Below, in pieces: positions 44,260 to 57,878 of a stretch of 64,000 nt of DNA; position 1 is the first letter of the stretch; the number at the start of each line of letters is the position of its first letter. This DNA is from Cryptomeria japonica. Its lineage: Eukaryota > Streptophyta > Pinopsida > Cupressales > Cupressaceae. A program made the translations under genes and the position numbers. A model generated the notes under the pieces. The model had not been told where the DNA came from. It saw only the letters and a list, made by a program, of their open reading frames with translations, and did no database searches. The DNA is taken from assembly GCF_030272615.1 (NCBI RefSeq), contig NC_081411.1, positions 832,676,160 to 832,740,159 of the forward strand, given 5' to 3'.

Positions 44260-45057
44260 GACTAGGGTGCCCTAAAACGCCTCGGTCCCCCTTAAATAGG
44301 CCCTAATTTGAAATGGGGCAGGTTCTTTATCTCTCTGATGGATTCTTGTCCCCTCAGATATACTTGATTGTTGGAGGCCACCCTAATCAGTAATTTACCT
44401 AGGAACCCTATATAAAGACATCCTTTCAATTCATTTTGATATCACTCATATACCTAAAGTGTTTGTGCATCCGTGAAGCATTCAAAAAATTTCAGAGATT
44501 CAAGATTGCATTTTATCCTTCAAGCATTGTGGAGAAAAGTTACATCAATCTTCATGCAAGTATGTGCATGTGATTAGGGCTTTTCATGTTCATGTGTTTG
44601 TCATGCCATTACATTCGACATTTATGATTACATTCAAAGAGAATTGCATTATCAATCCTTTTATCAACAATTGCAAATTTGAGGTTTATCTGCTTAGCAT
44701 GCATTTCAGTATTTGAATTATTACATTTAAGGTTAATTCCTAAACCAAGGTGTTGGAACTCAAAATCATTGGTTTGATGATCCCTAAGAGTATGCCACTT
44801 TCTATGATTAGGATCAGCGACTGATTTTGGCCAACTAGTGGAATGATCAATTTGATCTTAATTCCCTTCACTTCTGGCTCTCTCAATCCAAGGCGAGTAT
44901 ACCTTATCACAAGTTCTTTCCTATTTATGCTATGGTTGATGATACGTAGACAAATTATGTTACAATGTTTCTATCAGGGACCACTCTCAAATGGCATGAG
45001 AATGAGAATGATCTTGAGCTTATCTTTTACTCCTACTTTGCAAAATTGAAACTGAAA
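44260..45057 (+). other. Possible Ty3/gypsy LTR and gag remnant
   Basis: CCTATATAAAGACATCC near 44409 resembles an LTR TATA region. Near 44930-45055, pieces such as TNYVTMFLSGTTLKWHENEN read like a gypsy gag core. Too decayed for a firm call. Confidence 0.3.
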
Positions 45058-45598
45058 TAAAATCTTACTTCCTACTTTATGAAATTAAAATGAAATATCT
45101 TATTAAGATTTGATGGAATGCAATGCTGAATATGCAATATTGACCAGTGTCTTCCTCTTGATTAGGTACAGAGTCTTATGGAACCCCTTTCTTTTTGTCT
45201 CCCTGCTAGACAGTTTTACACAACCATCCATTGCCAATCTTCCTACACTTATTTCTCTTATTATTACAATCACTATATAAGGAATTTAATCAAACATATA
45301 CAATACTCATCCAAGAATGCATGCCTTCTTGTTCACTGAATGAAAATAACAAGATAACAATATATAAAAAGAATTCTCAATGCAACCTTTAATCTTCTTA
45401 GTATCAAAATAGAAAGAAGATTCAAAAGATGAACCACAACAATCTCAATACAACAAATAAGAAGAAAGATTTTTGGTTCTTATATTACCTATAGCAGAAT
45501 TGCACCATAAAAGTATAAAATGCTTATAACTGAGTGATAAGCCTTTTTATTCCAATACTGTTCTATTTCCCCCCTTTTACATGAAAATGATCTTCCTT
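45058..45598. other. No feature recognised
   Basis: AT-rich sequence with no ORF or repeat I can support. Confidence 0.4.
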
Positions 45599-48500
45599 TT
45601 ATAAGGATAGATCAATGAAACAACATGTCTTTTGAGAAAAGGTTTTACATAAACTGAAATAACTAACTTTTAAACTAATTTCTAATAAAAATAGATTGAC
45701 TGCGCACAAATGATCAATATATTCTTGATCCTTGTATGTGTGAATTTTTGTAATGAAGTGCCTCATTGCAAAATCCTTCCAATAGAATTTGTTTGTGATC
45801 ACCTTCATATGATGCATGATTTGTTCATCATCATTGATTAGGTTCAAAGCTTTGGGCAGCTCGCCAATAAGTCCTTCTTTCCATAGTTCCTATGGCATAA
45901 CCTCTCCATCTTCTCCATTTAGGACTACTGATAGATTCTTTGCACCCTCCTTATCTAACTGGGCCATATCCTCTTCTAATTCCTCATCGTATTCTCTGTG
46001 TTTTTAGACTAACTTTCTTGCTTCCTTAGGTATCTCAGCGGTGGCAGGACCTTTCATTTTCTCAACTTTCTCTTTTAGGCGCTCAGTTAACCTAACATGT
46101 TCTTGGAAGGAACGGTATGTTCTTGCATATGTCTTCCATTATTCATCAGCATGAAGCATCATCTCTTTATGTCTATGTGTGAGTAAATCAACCATCATAT
46201 TATACACAGTTTTCTTACCTACCTTATTCTTCCAATTTCTTTGCCTTCTCAAATTTCTTCGCTTTGTATTTCTAGTAGTTGTTGTCTTGCAAGGAAATAG
46301 AGATTTGTTGTTCATGCTCATATGAGAACTCCTCCTGTGAGACTGATTTTATCCTTTCTTCAAGTTTCAACCAGAGTTCCTCTGCCTTTTCAAATTTCTC
46401 CTTGTATATATCTCTTTCTCTTTTAACATGTCTCATTTGGGCCCTGTTGAACTAAGCAACATTGACATTCAAGTCTGTTGTTTCCAAAGGGTCAGTTTCG
46501 CCTACTTTCTGCACCATTAAATGTCCAAAAACTTTATCAGTTTCTATCATAATCAACATTTTTATTTTTGGATATAGGGCCCACTGCAAAAGTTTCTCCT
46601 CTTCAAGGTGAAAACCTGATCCTGAATATACATTGTCTACATCATGAGGAAGCAATATCTTTTCATTGTCAGTACTTTTAACAAAGCTATCAAATAACAT
46701 AGCTAAGCTCATGTTCCATCCTAGGACAATGAGTACTTCCTATTTTAGGGGTAATAGAGGCAATCTAATGATCCACATCATGTTGAAGCTTAGAAAGAAG
46801 TTCAGTTTCATTCTCAGTAGTAATTTCTCCAACTTGTTGCTTGAGAAGCTTGCCTTTATATCTGTACAGGAACATTTTAAACTCTTGAGAATAAATAAAA
46901 CCATCATCAGAAATAAACTTCTCTCCTATAGGCAGTCTGACATCTTCCTTGTCATCCTCATCTTCTACCTCTACTATTTATTTTCCCTAAGGGATGTGAG
47001 ATGGGACTTGTTCTCTAACATCTCCTATGTCACTCTAAACTGAAGGGGAGGTTTGTGGTGATGTATACATGAGAGGCATGATTGCTTGTGCTCCTCTCCG
47101 TAGGATCTTCCTTTCACCATTTTCAAACCCACTTGGACGGACCCCTTCTTGAATATCATCTAAGTGAGCAATCTTCTCATTGGCACAAGCAATTGGATCT
47201 TGAATGCTATCATAAGCATTATCCTGCAATAAGTCATGGATTCTTCTCCACTCTTCTACCTTGCATACCTTATCGTAGGCCACTAACTTATCCATAGCCC
47301 ATCCTTCGTCCAGATTCCTAATCAAGTCATCATTTTCTAGTGGCACATGCTCATAAGGGCGCAACTTCTACCTGTGTTTGGCAGAACTAATAAATCCTTC
47401 AAGGTCAAATTTTATCCTCGGCTCTCCTGGTGTCATGCCATAATAGGCTAATTTATCTGTAATACACTCATAAACTTTAGTAGAAAATACTCTAAACTCA
47501 CCAAAAGATAAATAGCTTGGCATAAGAGACTGTTTTCCATGTATCCCCAAATGGGTGTAGCTTGACTAGGCCAGTTATCTCACAATTTCCAAATAAGAAA
47601 TCCTATTTGGTACAGTTTTTGGTAATAGAAAAGGAGAACCCTCAAATCCAAATACCCTGATCTTGGTGCAATCACAGAGTGCATACCAATCTCCCCAATT
47701 GTGTTTAACTATAGGCTTCTCATGAAATTCCTTGGGTCTCAAAAACTTCTTTATTTCAGGTGACAAAGTATAGGTACAAGGATGACCAAGAAGATGAAGT
47801 ATGGGCTTAATGAAGTATTCTTAAAAGCACAAGTATTGAGACCATGGGCATCTTTGATCCCACACAATTTTCCACCTTTGGACCGGTCTCCTCAAACCCT
47901 ATCTGTCATGTTCTATGACTCTAAGATTGTCAGACCTTAAATTATTTTCTTGTCCTACATATAATAACATGTGCATCAATACAGAATAATGTTTGAAATA
48001 CATTTCTTTAGAGTTACCCTTTAATCTCTCCAAACCATGAGTTATATGATTAACCATTAAAGATACATAATCGAATGACCTAGAATCATGCGTGTGCACA
48101 TCGACAGCTAGCACCATCGATACCACATCCATCAGAACATTGGCTTTATACCCCATTATTTGACACATGGTATAATAAGTGTACTTGAAATATTCTTCAA
48201 ATTGGTCTAGCTCGAAGGGAGGGTTTTCATTTTCTTCAAAAAAATTCCCTTTGTTTCCCTCTTTTTGTCTGTGGATGGGCAATCTCTATCTTTTATATGT
48301 ATCTATGAGTCTAGTGTATTCATTAGTCAGAATTGTAGGGTCAATGGGTTGGTCCAATGTTATATCCAAATCAAATACTCTAGACATGAAATCCCTTGTG
48401 ATGGGTAACAATATCTACCCAACGGTGTCCTTGATGATTTTTGTGCTTGGGTCATAGTTTTTTATCAATGCAGTCATTAAATCTGTATTCAGAAAGACAT

Positions 48501-48834
48501 TTGGGACTGTTAATTTTCCAATGTTTTAAGTCCATGGGTTGCAAATAGGTCCTAGCCTGTTCCTCTTGCTATAGTGGTAAAGCACTATATCAAAACCCCT
48601 CAGTGGTGTCAAGATATCTCCCAAGCCCTCATTTTTATCTCCCAGTACGTCTGATCTTACTAGTGAGGATCGTTTGGATTTTGGGCTAGAATCGGGAAAT
48701 TGATCCCTTAGATCATGGTTAAGGTGTATCCCCTCCCTTTTCTACTTTTTAGGTTTGGGGTCTTGGGAAACATCTATTTTAGTGGTTTCCTTTTTCTATT
48801 TTTTAGCCCTAGTTTTCCTTGAAGTACCCTCCAT
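45599..48834 (-). pseudogene. Element H long ORF, unknown retroelement-like protein, degenerate
   Basis: From ATG 48834 (MEGTSRKTRAKK) a broken reading frame of roughly 1070 codons can be followed. Blocks include PITRDFMSRVFDLDITLDQP, the region IMGYKANVLMDVVSMVLAVD, FDYVSLMVNHITHGLERLKG, FKHYSVLMHMLLYVGQEN, NWGDWYALCDCTKIRVFGFE, RVFSTKVYECITDKLAYYGM and EGWAMDKLVAYDKVCKVEEW. A coiled-coil tail (YKEKFEKAEELWLKLEERIK) and KDQEYIDHLCAVNLFLLEIS follow. Many stops are TAG. The order of an N-terminal globular part, a PITR-type motif, an F-X2-hydrophobic L-L block and a coiled-coil tail loosely echoes the aORF, but identity is too low to claim homology. No RT or integrase motif is seen. Confidence 0.5.
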
Positions 48835-49138
48835 CACCTAGAAATATAGAATTAATCAAACGATTTTCTTCAAAGATAAAACTTACTTGCAATCTGGGAG
48901 TGAACTCTTATCCTTTGTTTGCTCACCTGGCTCAAAGCTATCGTTGTATTCGTCATCTGAATACTTTGATAGTTATGTTTCTGCACAATTCTCTTCTTAA
49001 AAATCTCATGAAACGCTACCCTAAATATAGTTGTAGAACAGTCATGAATGCTTTAAATTCAAATTCATGTGATATTGACATTACTTTTGGTGTGCATTAA
49101 TGTTGGGGAGCTCTACTCATCGCCTTGCCACCACCTAA
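48835..49138. other. No feature recognised
   Basis: Probably upstream or LTR sequence of element H on the minus strand, by position only. Confidence 0.3.
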
Positions 49139-49930
49139 GTCTTTCCGGTGTAACTTGCTAGTCTGCCAAAACTCCTAATCCCTTCTCCACTATTTGCAAT
49201 TTCATCAAAGTGTAAATCCTTTTTGGTATAACAAATTTTAGTAATCTCGATATGACCTTGTTTCAATGTAAGATTGGATTTCGACATATGCACATTCCCG
49301 CTTCATAGAGTCCATTCGTCATACTGATATTTGTTCTAAATGTCTATATATATCGGTGTAAGTTTTAGGTCTATATTCTGATGGCTTTCATTTTTGCTAT
49401 AACATATACTTTCGGTATAACATTTACATCCTCTCCCGTTTTGCTTCATCATAGCGAAATCATAGAATTCGTCATAGGTTCCTGGCTAGTTTTGTCGATA
49501 CTTATTTAATCATAGAAATGGGGCCCGCCAGTCTTTTCAGTATAGAAACAAATTTTGGTGTAACATTTCCGCACTCTAAAATTATTTGATCATTATACCA
49601 AAAACCCTTATTTTTGGTGAAGGGGCTAGACACCTACTCCAACATCGCCAAAAACTCTTACATTTTAGGCTTTTGGTATAGCTTATATATTGTTGCTCGA
49701 TAAGTTTTTCCTTTTGTTGTAGGTTACTCTTTCGGTATAGAATTATTATATTCGACAGAACCACAACATTATGCCGATAAATAGATTTTCGCTAGAGATT
49801 TGCAAGAGTCATACCGAAAAGGGCTTATCGATATAACTTATCATTTAGCCATAGTGTTTCCTTTTTTTCACCGGGGCTGCAGGCTATTCCGAAAAGTCAT
49901 CCTTTCATTGTAATAATTGGTGAGTCTTGC
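49139..49930. repeat. Cluster of degenerate TTTCGGTATAAC-like motifs
   Basis: Variants include TTCCGGTGTAAC (49144), TTTTGGTATAAC (49219), ATATCGGTGTAAG (49350), TTTCGGTATAAC (49412), TTTTGGTGTAAC (49552), TTTTGGTATAGC (49671), TTTCGGTATAGA (49730) and TATCGATATAAC (49828), most on the plus strand. Spacing is irregular. It may be the subterminal region of a DNA transposon or the LTR of H; neither is proven. Confidence 0.5.
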
Positions 49931-51190
49931 CGATACAAAGTTTTCTACACAATCAATAATATAAGGTGTTCTTCTTGGCTTCATGAATTGAAATCACGGA
50001 TCATTATTGATTCCTTCCTAATGCTAAGTGTTGGGCTCAACTCTTGTAGGAGACACATTTATCCCCACACATAGCATCCATGCCTCAGAGTATTCCTAAT
50101 GATCTTGATTGCTTTGTTATTCATGTCTTTCATTAATGAACTTGTAACAATAATAACCTCACCTGATAAATAAACTAATCTTCTCAAAGAAGTGTTCATA
50201 GGGATAGGCTAAAACATATGGAATTATGCATTTAGGATAGGCTTTTCCCCTCATTTGAATACAAAAGCTTGGCAATGACAAAACAAGGAAAGTGGTCTCA
50301 AGATTTTACAAGTCAAGAAATGCTAGATTATGTTAGGAATTTTAGGGTTCTAACACAAGGTTTGACCTAAGACAAACCCCTATCCACAACCCTATTTCCT
50401 TTCTTTTTGTGTGCAAGGAATATGTGCGGGAGTTGTACTTGAGAATTCCAACAAAGTCGACAGTGACAGACAGGTTCAAATTTTGATAGAGGAAAATTCA
50501 GAGGACCAGGGCGAATCTATACTACTTGGTCCTACAAAATTAGGCCAAACTATTGGGAACATGTTCTAAATATCTTTTTTTTCCTAGATCTTAGTTTGTG
50601 GCTCCATGGGATATCTATAGTAGTTTATTTTCAATAGTTGACTACTTCATTATTCATACTTTTACCCTAATTTCACAGCTATCATCCAATTTCAACTAGA
50701 AAAAAGGAGATCCCACAAATTGTAAATTTGGTTAGGATTCTCAGCACCTTTTTCCAATTAAATTGTGGCTAGATCTATTGGATTCACCCCCTTCTTTCAA
50801 TGTATGGTTAATTTGGTTAGTTACTGGTTTTATTTGATGAAACCCTAATTTCGAATGTATACCTTTACATTTAGTGAGCCTAACTCCTTGCATGCTTATT
50901 TATGATTTATGGTCTCAAATTTGATTTGTAGGCATTTAAACAATAAATTTTGCACTCATAGATTAAAATTGCATAAATTTTGTGATTAAAATCATAAAAA
51001 CCCTAATTTATTCTTACAACATTGACTTGTAGGTTGCATAATTTTTCACTTATGTTTTCAAATCTGATTTATTTCATAATGGAATTTACTGAATCTGATT
51101 TATTTTCTATTTCACATATGAATACATTTCTTTTTAGTTACATTTATCACAATCATGTGTTGGATAATGGCTTCTTTCATTATACATTGT
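49931..51190. other. No gene recognised
   Basis: Noncoding DNA left of element I; possibly decayed gypsy-type noncoding sequence belonging to J. No motif was assigned. Confidence 0.3.
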
Positions 51191-52293
51191 TGTAATGTCA
51201 AAAATCTTATCCCTTGTGATTAATGCAACAAATGGCACCTTCCTCCATGTCATCAGAGGTCAGGCTTCGCCATCCTATCCTTTTGTCCACTTAAACCATC
51301 CTTATCAGTTCTGGCCGAAGTATTACCAACTCTGCCAACCTGTCACCTTCGAGGACACAGGTGCAACGTGGAGACGTCCACACGACGCACTAGTGTCCCG
51401 CAAATCTAACAGTCTGCGGGTGGCCATTTGAGTATTATGCCTATGCCCAGAAGGAAATGTAACACCTTTGTATGCGTCCACTGACATCTGGTTTCCGTCT
51501 AGGACCTTTATCTATCAATTTCAAAGGCATTTTGAAGGATTCTCTTGGCAAGTTGATAATATTTTGCAGGTGGAAGCTCTTGGAGGTTATTTTGGATATC
51601 ATTCTACAAGCATCACTATTGTTGCAACATCTCAAGCATTCTACACTGACATTACCAACAATTTTTCATGGAAGGGGAGTTTCTTTGATCTCTATCTTTC
51701 ATTTTTCAATATCTTTTACCAATCTCTTGTTGCATCTTTTCAATTATCTTTATCACTTTATTATTCTTGTGGCCTCTTGGGTTGTCTGTGGAGGTGGAAA
51801 CACCAAAATGGGGGTCTGACTTAAGTAGGCTTCAAAACACAACCCCCAATATTTTCCTTTCTCGCATGTGTGTAGGTACTTCACCATGAAGAGGAGGTTA
51901 ACTTGTGGGAGGCTTCATAGCATGGACCACGTGTAACATTCTCTCATTCCTATTTATCTCTTGGTTTAGTCTTGTAATCTGTGTTATCATTTTATTTTAA
52001 CACCTTTTTATTAGTTAATACATTTTGTCGGTGCATCCAAAGATTTTATGCTCGTACTTTGGGTTTCATCCGTACATGACGACAACACGTTGTGCTAGTG
52101 TCCCAGCTCTATGCGCTCTTCCCAAGGATAGAGGCTCAACAAAGTTGTCCAAAGAGTCCTCTCGACTTTTTGACACTTTAGCATAACTCCAATATCCCCT
52201 GGCTCATCTTAGTGCTAGTTCGAGGAGGTATTAGAGTGATAGTTTGTTCTCAAGGATCCATCATCCTTGAGGTGGCAAATTTCCTCCATTACA
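51191..52293 (+). repeat. Element I 5' LTR
   Basis: It starts TGTAATGTCAAAAATC and ends CTCCATTACA. It is homologous over its length to 57879-58979. Confidence 0.92.
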
Positions 52294-52590
52294 TTTTGAT
52301 GAACCTGACGTGAATATAAATCTTATTTGTGTTTTTACTTTTTGTCCATTTTATTGCACGAGCTTTTAAATTTTTCCAAAAATCTAAAAAATCTAAAGAA
52401 AAGAGAAGAAAACAAAAACCAAAGCAAAACAAGAATATGCATTCAGTTTAATTTTTGTATTTCCTTTTAGCATTCACATTTAATTTAAACCAACTCTATC
52501 ATTTCAAGTTTTTTTTGTGTCCCTGTGGTGTGGTTTTGAACATCGTGTAGCTTGTCTATGAGCTTTATGACTTAGACTCCAATAGGAGTT

Positions 52591-54340
52591 GTGTTTAGGA
52601 GGTATTCGAGGAGGAGTTTTCCCCCTGATCATTACAATCCTCCTCTACCTGACACGATGAACAAGGATCCTCTCCTTGATGTGAATGAGTTTCTCACTTC
52701 ATGTGCTCTTAGGACCCCTTTTATAGGTGGTTCTTTAGCTGCTATTTCCCAAAACAATTCCCCAATGAACTTTTCACCACCTTCTCCTCTTGTTATTGAC
52801 CATGATTCCACTATCACTATCAACTTTGACCGAATTTAGTCTTTAGAGGAGAACTTGAGAGACTTCTAAGGGTTTCTTAATCAAGAGAATGTTCTCCCCT
52901 GAGCGAGGAATGTAGTTAATACCTTGAGGGATATGCTCATCTTAGATAAGAGAGGCCTGGAGATGCTAAGAGTGGTGTTCATGATTCTGAAGAGTCATGT
53001 AACCCTACTAGATGCCTCTCCTTAGGATGGTCAGTCAAATGTTTGTGGTTCCCATTTGAGTGTCGACATACCTGGTTTGTCAGTGCATATGGTTGACACT
53101 GGCCCCACTATTCATGGTATCAATGCCTCTACTACTCCGCTGGGTTATAGAGGTATGTCTAGTGGCTCAACCTTCACTTCTGTTATAGATCAGATGTCTA
53201 CGGTCAGCACCAACACTACATCCACTGATGGCATTGGTCCTTCTGGAGGTTCCGATGGAGGTGGCAGTGGATCTGGCCTACCTCCACCTCCTTCACCTTC
53301 TAATCTTGTCCTGAATACAATCTTGTAGAATAAGGGGCAATTATAGTTGCAATTGATGAACTTAGCCTCTATTTTTATCAATCATTTGTGCCTACGTATT
53401 ATAGGAAGAGCCCCATGGATATCACCATTTTGAACACTATCCTTCCTACTACTATTGAATCTTTGAAGTTTGATAGGTTCAATGGTGATGGAGACCCAAA
53501 CGTGCATATAGATTCCTTCATGACTATGTGTAGTGACTACCATAGCCTAGATTTTTTTCTGCTTAAGTTGTTCTCGTGTTCCCTCAAGGGGAGAACGTTA
53601 GAATGGTATAACTTTTTACTTGATCATTCCATTTGTACCTTCGATCAACTTATGGATCTATTTCTCAAGAGATTTCAGGCAAACATTGGCAACAGGGTCA
53701 CTATTGCTGACCTTGTTCATTGTAAATAGAAGCCTAATGAGAAGATCACATACTTCATTTCGAGGTATCAAGCTATCTCCACTAAGATCCCCTTTGACCT
53801 GCCAGATAGTGATTTGCAGAGGATTTTTATCAACAATCTGTAGCCAACATTGAGGGAGAAATTGTCCCTTAATAGATACCAAAATTTCACTAACATGTGC
53901 TTTGCATTCACTGACTACCAACACAGTGTGTCACAATTCGAAGATGCCTCTTCGAACCCTCGCAGTGAGTCCTTTGCAGGCACGTCCATGGATGGGTCCC
54001 AAAAGAATAAAGTCATTGCTAATGTTGTAGTTATTCCTTTGATGGCTACTACACAAGCCCCACAATAAAATAGAGTCTTCACCAAGTTGAATGACTCTTA
54101 CTTGAGCATAATGTAGTGGTTGTTGAAAGACAATCTCATCACCGGCCTTCCGAAAATTAAACCGTTGTCTGATAGTTGACCCTACCCACGTTGGTATGAT
54201 GGATAGTTCTACCATTATCACTGTGTGATTGGTCATGACACTGAGCGATGTTATCATCTTCAACATGTTGTCCAATACCACATCGACAGTGGTGCAATCA
54301 AGGTGGATGCGCAGAGGCATAAATGAAACCAACAACGACT
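52591..54340 (+). pseudogene. Element I gag (retrotrans_gag type), degenerate
   Basis: An N-terminal Ser/Pro-rich leader with a Gly/Pro-rich stretch (GGSDGGGSGSGLPPPPSPS) is followed by a gypsy gag core: LKFDRFNGDGDPNVHIDSFM, KLFSCSLKGRTLEWYNFL and FDQLMDLFLKRFQANIGNR. NEKITYFISRYQAISTKIP follows. A zinc-finger-like HCVIGHDTERC lies near 54215. Stops occur at 52838, 52868, 53327, 53728 and 53841, among others. The core identifies it securely as Ty3/gypsy gag. Confidence 0.82.
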
Positions 54341-54504
54341 TGCAAATTTATACCCACTCTTTTCCTCCACATTCAACAAACTTTATCTCTGCATCAGATC
54401 CTCCTTCAGATGATGGTCCATATGTGAACATGGTCACCATCAACCCCATTAACACACCCCCAGCCTAGAAGGGGAAGGTATCTGATCTATCCCTATCATT
54501 TACC

Positions 54505-55206
54505 CCTCTAGAAGCCCTTTATTGCAGAGAGCTTGCTCATCTTTACATCCCTGCCAAACTAAATGGTCAAACTGTCATAGGTGTGATGGCTGACCCATCA
54601 AGCAAAGTCAATGTTATCACAGAGGAGACTCTCTTTGTGAATGGTTGGCATAGGTTGGTGTATGATGACTACCACACAACCTTGCAGATGCATGATGGGT
54701 TTTCTATCCGCCCCTTGGGTAGTATCATCTTGATGGTCCTCATAGGGCCTAAGGCGGTGTCCTATGTGTTTGTGATAATCTTCGACTCGGACCTCCTTCG
54801 GGTTAAGCTAGGCATTCCTTGGTTGATTGGCATGGAGGCAGTCCCTTCAGTTATTCACAAGTGTCTTAAGTTCCCCCATGAGGGCACAATGCATGTCATC
54901 CAGAACACTGGATATCGACCCTTGATCACCTGTGGGGATTTTTCATTGGACCACTTTTGGCCTACTCCAGTAGGGACCATGCTTCCCCGTGGAGATCTAA
55001 TGTACCATGCTTATTATAAATATAAGATGGGGGGGTTGGCCCCTACATCTATGCAGCCTAGTGTTTCGTTTCCACCTCTTGCATTGACCTCTCCTCCATC
55101 GATTCCGGTCTTGGAGTGGGTAGTGCTTCATGTCTCCTCATCATCGGGGGTTGAGGCTAAGCCTTCTCCCTCAAATAGACCTTCACGTATGCCTAGGATG
55201 ACATAA
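54505..55206 (+). pseudogene. Element I retropepsin-like domain, catalytic motif altered
   Basis: LYIPAKLNGQTVIGVMADPS is followed by SKVNVITEETLF, then SYVFVIIFDSDLLRVKLGIP ending in WL. The layout fits plant Tat/Ogre proteases, where D-[GS]-[GS]-S precedes VN.IT, and L-G-x-P-W-L comes about 75 residues later. Here Asp is kept but is followed by Pro. No RT follows; downstream open frames are Pro/Ser-rich with no motif. Confidence 0.7.
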
Positions 55207-57863
55207 CCTCTAGTGGTGTCTACTGTTCCTACGACTGCACCTAGCGCAGCTAAGGGAAGGGCATCTATGTTGTCAAAGTTTGCGACCTGCCCTCCCTTTA
55301 AGCTCCAGATCATGGCCGATATTCATCGGCCCTCTCATTATGAGAAAGGGAAATTCTCTTATCATCTTTCTTTGTCTCTTCTTGCACCTTCCTCATAGCC
55401 CACATCGATACCCTCTGTTCCTCCGACTGCTACTCGAGCGAAACGAGGTCGGGCGCCCATTGTTGTGCATGTGGTGCCTCTCCAAGATGCACCTCCTGTT
55501 TCATTGGTTGGACCTTCTCCCATCCTTGACACATTTATGGAGGCCTCTCCTATGGAGCATGATGCTCCTGAATCCTTTCCGGCTTCGATTGGTGGTCCTC
55601 ACCTCTATCAAAACTAGTGTGCGCAAGAGCGTAAATGTTTTCAATGGGCCCACGCTCGAGAGCATGGCGCTTCCTTGCAGTTCACTGGTGTGGCCCCAAC
55701 ACCCAGTGTTTTTGTTTTAGAGCCTATCCCTTTGGTTTCTCCTATCTCTATATCTATTTTGGTCTCGCTCCTTGCTGCTTTAAGGGCTTTCGATCAACCT
55801 CCCCCTAAGTGGGTGCAGGTCTTCATCGCTCCTTCCCTAGAGCCTCCTCTTATCACTTCTTTGCCAAACATTCCTCCCTTGTCTCGACCACTTAATATGT
55901 TGCACATGCAGATGGTGCTCAGTGCGGCTTTGTTTTCCTGCCTGTTTTGCCACTGCTCCAGTATCCGAGTTTTCCTGAGGTCCTTTGGCCTGCTACAGTT
56001 GATAGGAGACCTGACACTTCTATCCCATGTAAGTGCAAGTTCGAGAAAGTCCTAGTCCCAGAGTTCCGATGATGCAAGTCTTCACAGGTATGTTACTCAC
56101 CCCTTCCTCTGCTTGTCTCACTGCCTATTGTTTTGCCTTTTTCTGTTTGTGTAATCGAGAAGGCCCCGCCTTCTCCAAAGTTTGTCATTTCCACTCTTCC
56201 AGAGGTCATAGTCCCATTCTCGTTTCCTCTTCTTTGAGCGAGTCACCTACTTCCTCCATGGAGGTCTGCATGTTCAACTCCTTGGAGGACATCTTGACTT
56301 TGTCCATGATATTTTCACGATCATTGACCCTCACCTCCTCTGAGCTTGTAGACATCGACATTTTTGCGGCTTCGTCCCTCGCTCTCATTGCAAGTGAGGT
56401 GCCTAGTGTTGTTGTTGCCATTGTTCCTCTCCAAGCTCTTCCACTTTCTCCCTATGATCTATATTGGGAGGACGAGGTTCTCCTCGAGGAAGATGATCTC
56501 CTGCAGTACGATCCCCTCTTAAGGGTTGATCGTTAGGATTTTTATCTTTCCTTTGTATCTGCTTGCATGTGCATGTGATTGTGCTCCCTAGTGCTTGCTT
56601 TATCTATTTGTTCCCTCCTGAAGGACCCAAGTCACTTCATAGGTACTTGGATATGATAGGTTGAGTGTCTTTATTCATTGTGCTCCACTAAAGAACTCAA
56701 GTTACTCCGTAGGTGCTCGGATATAGAGTATTTTTTGTCATACACACTCCTTTATTTGTCTACCTACTTCTTCTATATATCATATCTTTCTTTTCTACAT
56801 TCGGGAACGATGAAAAGCATCGGGGGCATTGTTTTCCTTCTTCCATGTTGACCCAAATTTTTATTTTTTGTCTTCCTGTGCTCTTCTTTAGATCTGAAAA
56901 ATTTGGCACTATGATGATATACCCATTTCACAGTTGTGTTACATATCTTTTATCACTGCTATGGGTTCTGATGCCAGACTATTGGATCCCCCTATCCTCT
57001 TGCATTGCACCTTTTGATGTAGTGGATATCTAAATGCCACTTGTTCTTTGTGGCATTCCACAAAAACATCTTGCTATGTTGACGTGCCACAACTTCTCTT
57101 CTCCTTAGAATGTCATCCCTTCCATGCATATCAATCTATGGGGGGCATCATATCTACATTTATCCTTTTATCCTTCATATCGGTATATTTTATTGGTTGT
57201 TTCCCTTGTTTGCCTAGGTGGGGGCCAAACCACTTGATCTTTTTCTTTTCCAAGATTTCCCAAGTGGGGGGCAAATGTCTTGATCTTTTTCCACGATCGC
57301 CTACATGGGGGCCAAACCATTCTTGATTTTTCTCTCTTGTTTTCCTTTGTAGGGGCCAATCAACTACTTACCAAATTTATCTTCCCTATCGCATGGCTAT
57401 CTAGCATGTCGCTACCCATACCGACAAATTTATCTCTTATATTCCCTATGGCATGGTCATCTAGCATATCACTATCCATGTTGGAAATCATCTTGCCCTA
57501 TCGTATGGTTATCCATACTGACATATCACACCTTGTCGTATGGCCATCTAGCATAACACAGCTTGCTACCCATACCAACGTATCTTATACCAATGACAAC
57601 CACTTATCTCATATCTTTCCATAACCAGGAGCTTTCCTCCAAGGTGAGGTTTGTTTCTCTTATGTTATCTTATGCTTTCCTTTATCTTATCATCCATCAT
57701 GCTAGTCTGCAACTAGCATATTTGAGATGTACCAAATCTCAACATCATCTCGTTGGGGGAAACCTCATCTAATCAATGAAAATATGCCTCCCTGTCATGA
57801 CTTTTCTTTCTCTATATCTTCCTCTACTTTAGGTTCACATCCCACGGTAAAGGAATGCTCGCT
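55207..57863 (+). other. Element I long 3' internal region without pol
   Basis: Pro/Ser/Leu-rich open stretches (55280-56536) match no domain. Near 57210-57350, GTGGGGGCCAAACC-type purine tracts repeat about every 40-50 bp. At 57380-57600 a degenerate minisatellite repeats ATGGNNATCTAGCAT and CTACCCATACC. Confidence 0.6.
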
Positions 57864-57878
57864 AAAGTGGGGGCAAAA

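Noticed and set aside
54229-56536. Several open frames in the 3' half of element I as host genes
   Set aside because: They lie between two LTRs, overlap one another in different frames, and show only Pro/Ser/Leu-rich sequence.
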